Origin: CAYPXJ01 sp964414595
GTDB taxonomy: Bacteria; Pseudomonadota; Alphaproteobacteria; Rickettsiales; CAIJLX01
DNA: 21,453 bases
Direction: 5' to 3'
Assembly (NCBI GenBank): GCA_964414595.1
Contig: CAYPXJ010000029.1
Span: 1 to 21,453, forward strand
The notes under the pieces are model-generated. The model made no database searches. It had not been told where the DNA came from and saw only the letters and a program-made list of their open reading frames with translations. How positions within the stretch are numbered: the first letter of the stretch is position 1; each line of letters opens with the position of its first letter. Shown here in pieces: positions 13,640 to 21,341 of the stretch. The translations under genes and the position numbers were made by a program.

Positions 13640-14730
13640 ATCTTTTCAGTGCTGGTAATCGTGAGGCCATAACCCTCAAGGCCGACCGGGTCGGGCGTGG
13701 CGTGGGCCAGTAAGGTCATTTTTTTCACGCCGAGATCGAGCAAAATCTGTGCGCCGACGCCGTAATCGCGAAGTTGTTTACCGTCTGCGGTTTGTTGCCC
13801 GAGACGTTTCTTTAATTTTTCCGAAAGCGAATCGCGGCGGGATTGGCGCAGCAGCACAATCACCCCGTTGCCTTTTTTGGCGATGCGTTTCATCGCCTTG
13901 TGTAATGTGCCGGTGCTGCCCGATTCGAGATCGCCTAAAATATCGGAAAGCGGATCGACGGCGTGCATACGCACCAGTGTTGGTTTTTTCGGGTCGATTT
14001 TGCCCTTCACCAGTGCGATATGCTCGGCATATTCCACCGTGTTCACATAGACGACGAGGCGAAATTCGCCGCCGAATTTGCTTTTGAATTTCGTTTCGAC
14101 TTCGCGCTTGATGAGTTTTTCCGAGCGACGGCGATAAGCGATGAGATCGGCAATCGTAGCGACTTTCAGTTTGTGTTTTTTGGCGAAGGTGAGCAGGTCG
14201 GGCAGGCGCGCCATTTCGCCATCGTCTTTCATGATTTCGCAAATCACGCCGCTGGAATTGAGGCCAGCGAGCCGTGCGATATCGACCGCGGCTTCCGTAT
14301 GGCCAGCGCGCACCAGCACACCACCTTCGCGCGCCACGAGCGGAAACACATGGCCAGGCGAAATAATATCCTGCGCGGATTTTTTCGGGTCGATGGCGAC
14401 CGCAATCGTGCGGGCGCGATCACCGGCGGAAATGCCGGTCGTCACGCCTTCACGTGCTTCGATGGAAATGGTGAACGCGGTGGTATGACGCGTTTGATTA
14501 TGCTGGCTCATCAGCGGGAGTTTAAGTTGCTCAACGCGCTGTTTATCGAGTGCGAGGCAGATGAGTCCGCGCCCGTGCTTGGCCATAAAATTAATTGCCG
14601 CGGCATTCGCTTTTTCCGCCGGGATGACGAGATCGCCTTCGTTTTCGCGATCCTCATCATCGACGAGAATAAACATTTTGCCTTTGCGGGCATCGCGGAT
14701 GATGGATTCGATAGAGGAAATTTTGCTCAT
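13636..14730 (-). CDS. ribB: RibB with degenerate RibA domain (RibBX)
   Basis: A 364-residue fusion. The N-terminal half (about 1-205) is 3,4-dihydroxy-2-butanone 4-phosphate synthase, with DDEDRENEGDL (24-34), TGISAGDRA (98-106) and GHTEA (143-147). The C-terminal half aligns with GTP cyclohydrolase II in length and in scattered residues (LVRMHAVDP, LRDYGVGAQIL), but has no Cys at all; the zinc ligands and catalytic loop are gone, so it cannot make the pyrimidine precursor. Such RibBX proteins are known in alphaproteobacteria. A separate active RibA must lie elsewhere. The start is two bases after the ribE stop, so the two are cotranscribed. No FMN riboswitch was recognised upstream. Confidence 0.93.
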   Translation of the reverse strand: MSKISSIESIIRDARKGKMFILVDDEDRENEGDLVIPAEKANAAAINFMAKHGRGLICLALDKQRVEQLKLPLMSQHNQTRHTTAFTISIEAREGVTTGISAGDRARTIAVAIDPKKSAQDIISPGHVFPLVAREGGVLVRAGHTEAAVDIARLAGLNSSGVICEIMKDDGEMARLPDLLTFAKKHKLKVATIADLIAYRRRSEKLIKREVETKFKSKFGGEFRLVVYVNTVEYAEHIALVKGKIDPKKPTLVRMHAVDPLSDILGDLESGSTGTLHKAMKRIAKKGNGVIVLLRQSRRDSLSEKLKKRLGQQTADGKQLRDYGVGAQILLDLGVKKMTLLAHATPDPVGLEGYGLTITSTEKI

Positions 14731-14732
14731 GA

Positions 14733-15320
14733 TTATTGCTTAATTAGGCGGGCAACATAGCGCGCCAGCATGTCGATTTCCAGATTTACCTGATCGCCCT
14801 TTTTCAAAAGCGAAAACGTGGTGTGCTTCCAGGTGTGCGGAATAATCGCAACGGTGAAGCGCGCGCCGCGTACGTCATTTACGGTCAGTGAAACACCGTC
14901 GAGCGTCACCGAACCTTTCGGCGCGATAAATTTGGCGAGTGTTTTCGGCGCGATGAAAGTGAGCGTGTAAGCGTTGCCGAATTTTTGGATCGATTCGAGT
15001 TTCGCTAGCCCATCGACATGGCCGGAAACTATATGCCCGCCGAGCGCATCACCGGCGCACAAGGCAGGTTCGAGATTGATTTTAGTCGTTGGTCGCCAGT
15101 TATTCGTCGTTGTTTTCTGTAAAGTTTCCGGCGAGGCTTCGACTTCAAACCAGCCTTTACCGGCTTTGACGACCGTCAAACACGCGCCGGAACAGGCCAC
15201 GGAAGCACCCATCGCCAAATGTTTTTTCGCCAGTTTCGTCGCGATGCGGAAGCGTTTGTCGGTTGTCGTCCCTGTGATTTGAATCACCGTTCCAATATCT
15301 GTGATAATACCTGTAAACAT
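14733..15320 (-). CDS. ribE: Riboflavin synthase alpha chain
   Basis: A 195-residue enzyme that dismutates two 6,7-dimethyl-8-ribityllumazines to riboflavin. It has the diagnostic MFTGII start and two lumazine-binding barrels (about 1-97 and 98-195), the second with GGHIVSGHVDG and SVTLDGVSLTVN. Residues 70-79 (TTTNNWRPTT) are encoded by four tandem heptads and are not the usual residues there, although the length is kept. No Shine-Dalgarno is visible. It leads the ribE-ribBX pair and is divergent from carA. Confidence 0.95.
   Translation of the reverse strand: MFTGIITDIGTVIQITGTTTDKRFRIATKLAKKHLAMGASVACSGACLTVVKAGKGWFEVEASPETLQKTTTNNWRPTTKINLEPALCAGDALGGHIVSGHVDGLAKLESIQKFGNAYTLTFIAPKTLAKFIAPKGSVTLDGVSLTVNDVRGARFTVAIIPHTWKHTTFSLLKKGDQVNLEIDMLARYVARLIKQ
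15085..15112 (+). repeat. Heptad array within ribE
   Basis: Four tandem 7-base units in exact phase on the plus strand: GTCGTTG (15085-15091), GTCGCCA (15092-15098), GTTATTC (15099-15105), GTCGTTG (15106-15112). It lies in coding DNA and encodes RibE residues 70-79. Two more heptad-like units are at 15258-15271 (GTCGGTT, GTCGTCC). Confidence 0.6.
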
Positions 15321-15396
15321 AAGATGTGATTAGCACTTGCATTCTGATAGATAAAGGATTAAACACTGCGGCGTTTGTCTTAAAGGTAAGGAATAC

Positions 15397-16593
15397 ATGG
15401 CGGACCCTGCGAAGAAACTCACCGGGCCAACGGCTCCGAACGGCTCCAATGCGGCATTGATAACGGCCGATGGGGCCGTTTTTTTTGGCCGCGGCGTGGG
15501 GGCGGAGGGTGAAACCATCGGCGAAATCTGCTTCAATACCTCGATGACCGGCTATCAGGAGATCCTTACCGACCCATCTTACGCCGGGCAGATTATCACT
15601 TTCACCTTTCCGCATATCGGCAATGTCGGCTGCAACGAAGAAGATATCGAAGCGCAGGCGCCCGCCGCGCGCGGCCTGATTTTGCGCGAATGTATCACCG
15701 CGCCGTCGAATTTCCGCAGCAATATCGATTTCGATACGTGGCTGAAGAAAAATAAACTCACCGGTATTTGCGGCGTGGATACGCGGGCGCTGACACGTGC
15801 GATGCGTACTAACGGCGTACAGAATGTGATGATTGTTCACGGCGATATTTCGAAACTCGATGTGAAGAAAAAACTCGCCGAGTTGAAATCTGCGCCGGAT
15901 ATGGAAGGCATGGAACTCGCGAAAGAAGTCACGCGCAAAAAATCCGCCGAGTGGAAGGAAACGCCATGGGCGCTCGGCGAAGGTTTCGGCAAAAATAAGG
16001 GCAAAGGCCCGCATGTGGTGGCGATTGATTACGGTGCGAAATGTAATATTTTGCGCCTGCTTGCCGAACATGCGCACGTGACCGTCGTACCTGCCGATAC
16101 GAGCGCGAAAGAAATTTTTGCCCTCAAGCCGGAAGGTGTTTTTCTCTCGAACGGTCCGGGCGATCCGGCGGCGACGGGTCAGTATGCACTCCCCATTATT
16201 AAAGAATTACTGGAAAAACAAATTCCGATTTTCGGCATTTGTTTGGGCCATCAGTTATTAGGTTTGGCGCTCGGCGCGAAGACCGAAAAAATGCATCAAG
16301 GCCATCGCGGTGCAAATCACCCGATTCAGGATTTGAAAACGAAAAAAGTATTCATCACTTCGCAAAATCACGGCTTTGTCGTTTCGGATAAAAATCTGCC
16401 GAAAGATGTGGAAGTGACGCACCGCTCGCTGTTCGATAAAACCGTGCAGGGGATTCGATCGAAAAAATATCCGGCATTTTCGGTGCAGGGCCACCCGGAA
16501 GCATCGCCCGGCCCGCACGATACGCATCAATTTTTTGGGGAGTTTATAAAAGTGATCAGTGATCAGAGTTCAGTGGTCAGAGAAAAAAGATAA
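15397..16593 (+). CDS. carA: Carbamoyl phosphate synthetase small subunit (glutaminase)
   Basis: A 398-residue glutamine amidotransferase that feeds ammonia to CarB for pyrimidine and arginine synthesis. The N-terminal CPSase small domain (about 18-155) carries FNTSMTGYQE and CGVDTRALTR. The class I GATase domain has Cys282 in GICLGHQ and His366/Glu368 in GHPEASPGPHD. AAGG upstream of the ATG supports the start. The last 13 residues (from 386) are read from the left heptad array of the inserted element and are not family-like; the native end was probably near FGEFIK. The S23 gene begins one base after the carA stop. Confidence 0.95.
   Translation: MADPAKKLTGPTAPNGSNAALITADGAVFFGRGVGAEGETIGEICFNTSMTGYQEILTDPSYAGQIITFTFPHIGNVGCNEEDIEAQAPAARGLILRECITAPSNFRSNIDFDTWLKKNKLTGICGVDTRALTRAMRTNGVQNVMIVHGDISKLDVKKKLAELKSAPDMEGMELAKEVTRKKSAEWKETPWALGEGFGKNKGKGPHVVAIDYGAKCNILRLLAEHAHVTVVPADTSAKEIFALKPEGVFLSNGPGDPAATGQYALPIIKELLEKQIPIFGICLGHQLLGLALGAKTEKMHQGHRGANHPIQDLKTKKVFITSQNHGFVVSDKNLPKDVEVTHRSLFDKTVQGIRSKKYPAFSVQGHPEASPGPHDTHQFFGEFIKVISDQSSVVREKR
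16552..16579 (+). repeat. Left heptad array of the S23 element
   Basis: Four in-phase 7-base units: GTGATCA (16552-16558), GTGATCA (16559-16565), GAGTTCA (16566-16572), GTGGTCA (16573-16579). It is translated as the tail of CarA. Confidence 0.8.
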
Positions 16594-16594
16594 T

Positions 16595-16996
16595 ATGTCG
16601 ATAAAATCGTATAAAGATCTCTCCGTGTGGCAAAAATCTTTGCAGCTTGTCAAAGACATTTATGAACTGACAAAATTATTTCCTAAAGAGGAAATCTATT
16701 GTCTTACGCAGCAACTGCGCCGGTCTGGAATTTCTGTAGTATCTAATATTGCCGAAGGCAGTGCTAAAAATTCAACGAAAGAATTTATACGCTTTCTTTC
16801 TATAGCCTATGGTTCGTTAAATGAATTGGAGGCGCAGGTTATTATCGCTGAATCTCTCGGTTATCTTTCTAAAAAAGAAATACAACCTATTTTAGAGAAA
16901 ATTTCTGAGATAGGAAAAATGGCTAATGGGTTATCGCGCTCTTTGGAGCAAAAACTGACCACTGATCACCGACCACTGGTAACTGAACATGCCTAA
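16595..16996 (+). CDS. Four-helix-bundle (S23/IVS-type) protein
   Basis: A 133-residue protein of the 23S rRNA intervening-sequence family. Typical residues are SYKDLSVWQKS at the start, VKDIYELTKLFPKEE, QLRRSGISVVSNIAEG at the centre, FIRFLSIAYGSLNELEAQV, and SLGYLSKKE. No catalytic motif; the biological role of the family is not established, though it is thought to bind nucleic acid or protein. The last 13 residues (from 121, LTTDHRPLVTEHA) come from the right heptad array. The start follows the carA stop by one base and the stop overlaps carB by eight bases, so all three genes are likely translated together. Its codons are richer in A and T than those of carA and carB. Confidence 0.88.
   Translation: MSIKSYKDLSVWQKSLQLVKDIYELTKLFPKEEIYCLTQQLRRSGISVVSNIAEGSAKNSTKEFIRFLSIAYGSLNELEAQVIIAESLGYLSKKEIQPILEKISEIGKMANGLSRSLEQKLTTDHRPLVTEHA
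16955..16988 (-). repeat. Right heptad array of the S23 element
   Basis: On the plus strand the in-phase units are CTGACCA (16955-16961), CTGATCA, CCGACCA, CTGGTAA and CTGAAC, the last touching the carB ATG. The first two units are the inverted match to the left array. The array forms the S23 C-terminus and the region where the carB ribosome site would be. Confidence 0.8.
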
Positions 16997-19900
16997 ACGT
17001 ACTGACATAAAATCCATTCTCATCATCGGCGCGGGGCCGATCGTCATCGGCCAGGCGTGCGAGTTCGATTATTCCGGCACGCAGGCCTGCAAAGCGCTGC
17101 GCGAGGAAGGCTATCGCGTGATTCTCGTCAATTCCAACCCGGCGACAATCATGACCGATCCGGAACTTGCCGACGCGACGTATATTGAACCCATCACGCC
17201 CGCGTTCGTGGAAAAAATTATCGCCAAGGAAAAACCGGATGCGGTGCTGCCGACGATGGGCGGACAAACGGCGCTCAATACGGCGCTCGAATTGCATCGG
17301 CAAGGGACGCTCAAGAAATATAATGTGAAACTTATCGGCGCGCAGGTGGAAGCGATCGAGATGGCGGAGAATCGTCAGAAGTTCAACGAGGCGATGAAAC
17401 GCATCGGCCTCGAAGTGCCACGCAACGCGGTGGTGACGACGCTGGAAGAAGCGCGCGAGGCGGTGAAAAAAACTGGTCTGCCGGCGATTATTCGTCCGTC
17501 ATTTACGCTCGGTGGTACGGGCGGCGGCATTGCGAATACGATGGAAGAATACGAGGCGATCGTGAAGAGCGGGCTCGAAGCATCGCCGATTCACGAGGTA
17601 CAAATCGACGAATCGATTCTCGGCTGGAAAGAATACGAGATGGAGGTGGTGCGCGATAAAAATGATAATTGCATCATCATTTGTTCGATCGAAAATANNN
17701 NNNNNNNTATCGACCCCATGGGCGTGCATACCGGTGATTCGATTACGGTGGCGCCGGCGCTGACGCTCACCGATAAAGAATATCAAATTATGCGCGACGC
17801 CTCGATTGCGGTGTTGCGCGAGATTGGCGTGGAGACGGGCGGCTCAAACGTGCAATTCGCTATCAATCCGAAAGATGGGCGGATGTTGCTCATCGAGATG
17901 AATCCGCGCGTGTCGCGTTCCTCCGCACTGGCGTCGAAAGCGACCGGATTTCCGATTGCGAAAGTCGCGGCGAAACTTGCTGTCGGCTACACGCTAGATG
18001 AAATTCAGAATGATTGCACGAAGGTGACGCCGGCGAGTTTTGAGCCGACGATTGATTATGTGGTGGTAAAAATTCCGCGTTTCAATTTTGAAAAATTCCC
18101 CGGCACCGAACCGCTGCTCACATCGGCGATGAAATCGGTTGGCGAGGTGATGGCGATTGGCGGTACGTTCCAGGAAAGTTTGCAAAAAGCGATGCGTTCG
18201 ATGGAAAACGGGCTTACCGGTTTGGATGAATTGCTGACGCATAAAACCGGCATTCGTGCGCATCTGAAAAAAGCGACGCCGAACCGTTTGCGCGCGATCG
18301 CGGATGCGTTCCGCCAGGATATTTCGCTCGCTGAAATTCATGAAATCACGCATTACGATCCGTGGTTCCTCGCGCAGATTGAAGATTTGATCGCTGAAGA
18401 AAAGCGTGTGATGGAAAACGGTGTGCCGAGCGACGCAGATGCGCTTCGTCGCCTCAAGCAAAAAGGTTTTTCGGATGCGCGGCTGGCGAAACTTTCTGGC
18501 AAAACGGAAAAAGATATTCGTGATTTGCGCGCGAAGAAAAATGTGCATCCGGTCTATAAACGCGTCGATACGTGCGCGGCGGAATTTGAATCAGCGACGC
18601 CGTATATGTATTCAACGTATCACGGCAGCGAGTGCGAAGCCGCTCCTTCGAATAAAAGGAAGGGCATGATTTTAGGCTCCGGCCCGAACCGTATTGGTCA
18701 GGGCGTGGAGTTTGATTACGCGTGCGTGCATGCGGCCTATGCGATGCGCGAAATCGGTATCGAATCGATTATGGTGAATTGCAATCCGGAAACCGTTTCC
18801 ACCGATTACGATACGTCGGATCGCTTGTATTTCGAGCCGCTGACGGCGGAGGATGTTTTGGAAGTGATGCGTGTCGAATCGAGCAAAGGTGAATTGCTTG
18901 GCGCGAATGTGCAATTCGGTGGGCAAACGCCGCTGAAACTCGCGCGGCAAATTGAAGGCGCGGGATATAAATTGCTCGGCACGCCGTTTGATTCGATCGA
19001 CCTTGCTGAAGATCGTGAGCGCTTCCAAAAATTATTGCAGGATTGCAAATTGAAGCAGCCGAAAAATTATATTTGTAAAACCGAACAGGAAGTGCGTGAC
19101 CGCGCTTCTGAAATTGGTTTCCCCGTTGTGGTGCGGCCTTCCTATGTGCTTGGTGGACGCGCGATGGCGATTATTCACGATCAGGAAACGTTGCTCAATT
19201 ATCTTTCCGAAGTGCGCGCGTTTTTTGCGGACGGCCCGTTGCTCTTGGATAGCTTCCTTGTGCATGCGGAAGAGGTGGATGTGGATGTGATTGCGGACGG
19301 CAAAGATGTGTTTGTCGCCGGTGTGATGCAGCATATTGAAGAAGCGGGGATTCACTCCGGCGATTCGGCCTGTGCGCTGCCACCCTATTCGCTGACGACG
19401 GAGATGATCGCCGAACTCAAACGCCAGAGCGAAGTGCTCGCGCGCGCGCTTGGTGTTGTCGGCCTTATGAATATTCAATTCGCGATTCAGGGCAGCGATA
19501 TTTATATTTTGGAAGTGAATCCGCGCTCGAGCCGTACGGTGCCGTTTGTTGCGAAAGCAACCGGTACGCCGGTCGCAAAAATCGCAGCGAAAGTGATGCT
19601 TGGGAAAACGCTGAAATCATTTTCACTGAAAGAAAAAACACTGAATCATGTCGCGGTGAAAGAAGCGGTGTTTCCATTTGCGCGCTTCCCGGGAGTGGAT
19701 GTGATTTTGGGGCCGGAAATGAAATCGACCGGCGAAGTGATGGGGCTCGATGAGAGTTTCGATAGCGCGTTTGCGAAAGCGCAAATGGCGACGAATATGG
19801 ATATTCCACTTTCGGGCACAGCGTTTATTTCGGTGAAAGATGAAGACAAACCGACGGCGCTGATTTTGAGCAAAAAACTTACCGCGCTTGGTTTCACCTT

Positions 19901-20216
19901 AATCGCGACGCAAGGTACGGCATCGTATCTGAACGCGGCGGGGTTGACGGTGGCGCCGGTGAATAAAGTGCTCGAGGGCAGCCCGCATATCGTGGATATG
20001 ATCAAAGCGGGCGAGGTGGATCTGATCATCAATACAACGGAAGGCGCGAAAGCGATCGCCGATAGTTTTTCGATTCGCCGTACGGCGCTGCTGCAAAAGC
20101 TTCCGTATTCGACGACGATCGCCGGCGCGCGCGAGCTGGTGACGGCGATTCACCGCGTAGCACGCGAAGGCGGCAGCGGCCTGAAAGTGAAGCCTTTGCA
20201 GGCGTATTTCACTTAA
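16989..20216 (+). CDS. carB: Carbamoyl phosphate synthetase large subunit
   Basis: The ATP-grasp subunit (about 1071 residues once the gap is corrected) that makes carbamoyl phosphate from bicarbonate, ammonia and two ATP. The first synthetase half has KSILIIGAGPIVIGQACEFDYSG and the carboxyphosphate domain; the second half repeats the layout from about 555 with GSGPNRIGQGVEFDY and GGRAMAII. The last 120 or so residues form the MGS-like allosteric domain. Ten N fall at residues 237-240; the invariant IEN-x-DPMG motif suggests that the four X codons are artificial. The start is fixed by the MPKRTDIK segment; no clear Shine-Dalgarno is present because the heptad array occupies it. Confidence 0.96.
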   Translation: MPKRTDIKSILIIGAGPIVIGQACEFDYSGTQACKALREEGYRVILVNSNPATIMTDPELADATYIEPITPAFVEKIIAKEKPDAVLPTMGGQTALNTALELHRQGTLKKYNVKLIGAQVEAIEMAENRQKFNEAMKRIGLEVPRNAVVTTLEEAREAVKKTGLPAIIRPSFTLGGTGGGIANTMEEYEAIVKSGLEASPIHEVQIDESILGWKEYEMEVVRDKNDNCIIICSIENXXXXIDPMGVHTGDSITVAPALTLTDKEYQIMRDASIAVLREIGVETGGSNVQFAINPKDGRMLLIEMNPRVSRSSALASKATGFPIAKVAAKLAVGYTLDEIQNDCTKVTPASFEPTIDYVVVKIPRFNFEKFPGTEPLLTSAMKSVGEVMAIGGTFQESLQKAMRSMENGLTGLDELLTHKTGIRAHLKKATPNRLRAIADAFRQDISLAEIHEITHYDPWFLAQIEDLIAEEKRVMENGVPSDADALRRLKQKGFSDARLAKLSGKTEKDIRDLRAKKNVHPVYKRVDTCAAEFESATPYMYSTYHGSECEAAPSNKRKGMILGSGPNRIGQGVEFDYACVHAAYAMREIGIESIMVNCNPETVSTDYDTSDRLYFEPLTAEDVLEVMRVESSKGELLGANVQFGGQTPLKLARQIEGAGYKLLGTPFDSIDLAEDRERFQKLLQDCKLKQPKNYICKTEQEVRDRASEIGFPVVVRPSYVLGGRAMAIIHDQETLLNYLSEVRAFFADGPLLLDSFLVHAEEVDVDVIADGKDVFVAGVMQHIEEAGIHSGDSACALPPYSLTTEMIAELKRQSEVLARALGVVGLMNIQFAIQGSDIYILEVNPRSSRTVPFVAKATGTPVAKIAAKVMLGKTLKSFSLKEKTLNHVAVKEAVFPFARFPGVDVILGPEMKSTGEVMGLDESFDSAFAKAQMATNMDIPLSGTAFISVKDEDKPTALILSKKLTALGFTLIATQGTASYLNAAGLTVAPVNKVLEGSPHIVDMIKAGEVDLIINTTEGAKAIADSFSIRRTALLQKLPYSTTIAGARELVTAIHRVAREGGSGLKVKPLQAYFT
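17698..17707. other. Assembly gap (10 N) in carB
   Basis: The gap lies between GAAAATA and TATCGAC. Sliding the two ends together by a two-base overlap (TA) gives GAAAATATCGAC, which reads E-N-I-D, exactly as the family needs. The ten N are therefore probably a placeholder between overlapping contig ends. Confidence 0.85.
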
Positions 20217-20288
20217 TTTCAATAGGTTAGAAATCTCCATTTAACGTTTTTTTAATTTCTTTGCGGTATTCTTGGGACAAGAGGGAAT

Positions 20289-21254
20289 ATGGCAAACGCC
20301 AAAGAAATTGACACAACGCTGCGGGAAATTTTTTCCAATTATCTGCATTGGATTGAGTGGGCGCGAAGTTTTAATCGGGAAGAGCAAATCGTTGATCCTT
20401 TTAAACTGGCGCGATTTATTGGCATGTTTGAAACGGCGCGCGGATATTTTTCGAATGGGGAGCGCGCTAACCCAGGTTTAGGCTTGGCGCATCTTGTGCT
20501 GCAACACCACAGGCTTTCCAATTCGGATTATCAAAATATTCCCCATATGCTGCGTAGCCCCAAGGTGCAGCAAAAAATGGAAGAATCCATTGAACAGATG
20601 TTTACATTGTTGCCAGATCAATCAATCTCACGCGCTCTTGATAAAGATTACGAGCAGAAAATAAGCATGAAAACTATCATAGAAGATCTGTGCCGTGTTT
20701 TGTGTGACGGTGATTCTTTCCGGAATAAACATTATTATAGATTTGTCGATCAATTTAATTTGGACGCCGTGACGGTTCCGGATTTTCGCCGCGAGATTAT
20801 GGGCGTTATTGGCATTCTGGTAGGTGATTATTGCAAACGTCAGGGTGTTTCCCATCTAGAAAATCTTCATTATGAGCTAAGCGAAATATCCGCATCTTTT
20901 CAGGCCGCATGCGATCAATTAAAAACAGTGCAAAATGGCTTTATGTACAACATAGAATCGATTCAGCAGGAATTGCGGGATGGGCCACCGAAAGTACACC
21001 AGGCTGATGTTGATATGTTGCTGCGGGACATAGAAGAGCCAACGGAATTTGAACTGGATTTTGATGATAATAGTGGAGGCATTTTAGAAGAAGATCCGCG
21101 CGCTGATCCACGCAGTGAATTGGAACAAGAATTGGCAGAGGAGCAAGCAAGTTTTGATGCTATATCCGATATTATGGAGCGCTTGCAGGATTGCAAAATA
21201 TGGATTGGCCATTATCAACGCTATGTGGGCCGAGGCGAAGATAGGTTAAGATAA
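20289..21254 (+). CDS. Uncharacterised protein, acidic C-terminal half
   Basis: A 321-residue protein I do not recognise. It has no signal peptide or transmembrane helix, so it is probably cytoplasmic. The N-terminal 210 residues look mainly helical (REIFSNYLHWIEWARSF, DPFKLARFIGMFETARGYF, EDLCRVLCDGDSF). A helical stretch with coiled-coil character (about 195-230) leads into a very acidic region (about 235-290, with EEPTEFELDFDD and LEQELAEEQ), and the end turns basic (YVGRGEDRLR). GAGGGA before the ATG supports the start. A 72-base gap with AT-rich DNA separates it from carB; it may have its own promoter. Its codon use is more A/T-rich than carB. Confidence 0.7.
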   Translation: MANAKEIDTTLREIFSNYLHWIEWARSFNREEQIVDPFKLARFIGMFETARGYFSNGERANPGLGLAHLVLQHHRLSNSDYQNIPHMLRSPKVQQKMEESIEQMFTLLPDQSISRALDKDYEQKISMKTIIEDLCRVLCDGDSFRNKHYYRFVDQFNLDAVTVPDFRREIMGVIGILVGDYCKRQGVSHLENLHYELSEISASFQAACDQLKTVQNGFMYNIESIQQELRDGPPKVHQADVDMLLRDIEEPTEFELDFDDNSGGILEEDPRADPRSELEQELAEEQASFDAISDIMERLQDCKIWIGHYQRYVGRGEDRLR

Positions 21255-21341
21255 CCTCTTGATAATTAAAGTATATATGATTTCGCGCTTGTCACAAAAG
21301 GGTCATATTTCCATGGTAGAATGACTTTCATGTGAGGGTTC

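Larger units (their letters stand above)
16552..16988 (+). mobile_element. IVS/S23-type element inserted between carA and carB
   Basis: The element consists of a left heptad array, a four-helix-bundle gene and a right heptad array in inverted orientation, with CAGTGGTCAG at 16571-16580 exactly complementary to CTGACCACTG at 16955-16964. Related genes are best known from intervening sequences in 23S rRNA genes. Here the element sits in a protein operon, at the 3' end of carA. Its exact ends are uncertain, and no transposase or target duplication is visible. That it moved here is inferred from the arrays and the altered carA tail. Confidence 0.65.

Noticed and set aside
15321..15396. FMN riboswitch before ribE
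   Set aside because: The 76-base gap to carA is too short and no conserved FMN-aptamer segments are visible.
15157..16077. 306-codon minus-strand frame opposite carA
   Set aside because: Antisense shadow of carA and ribE; no motifs.
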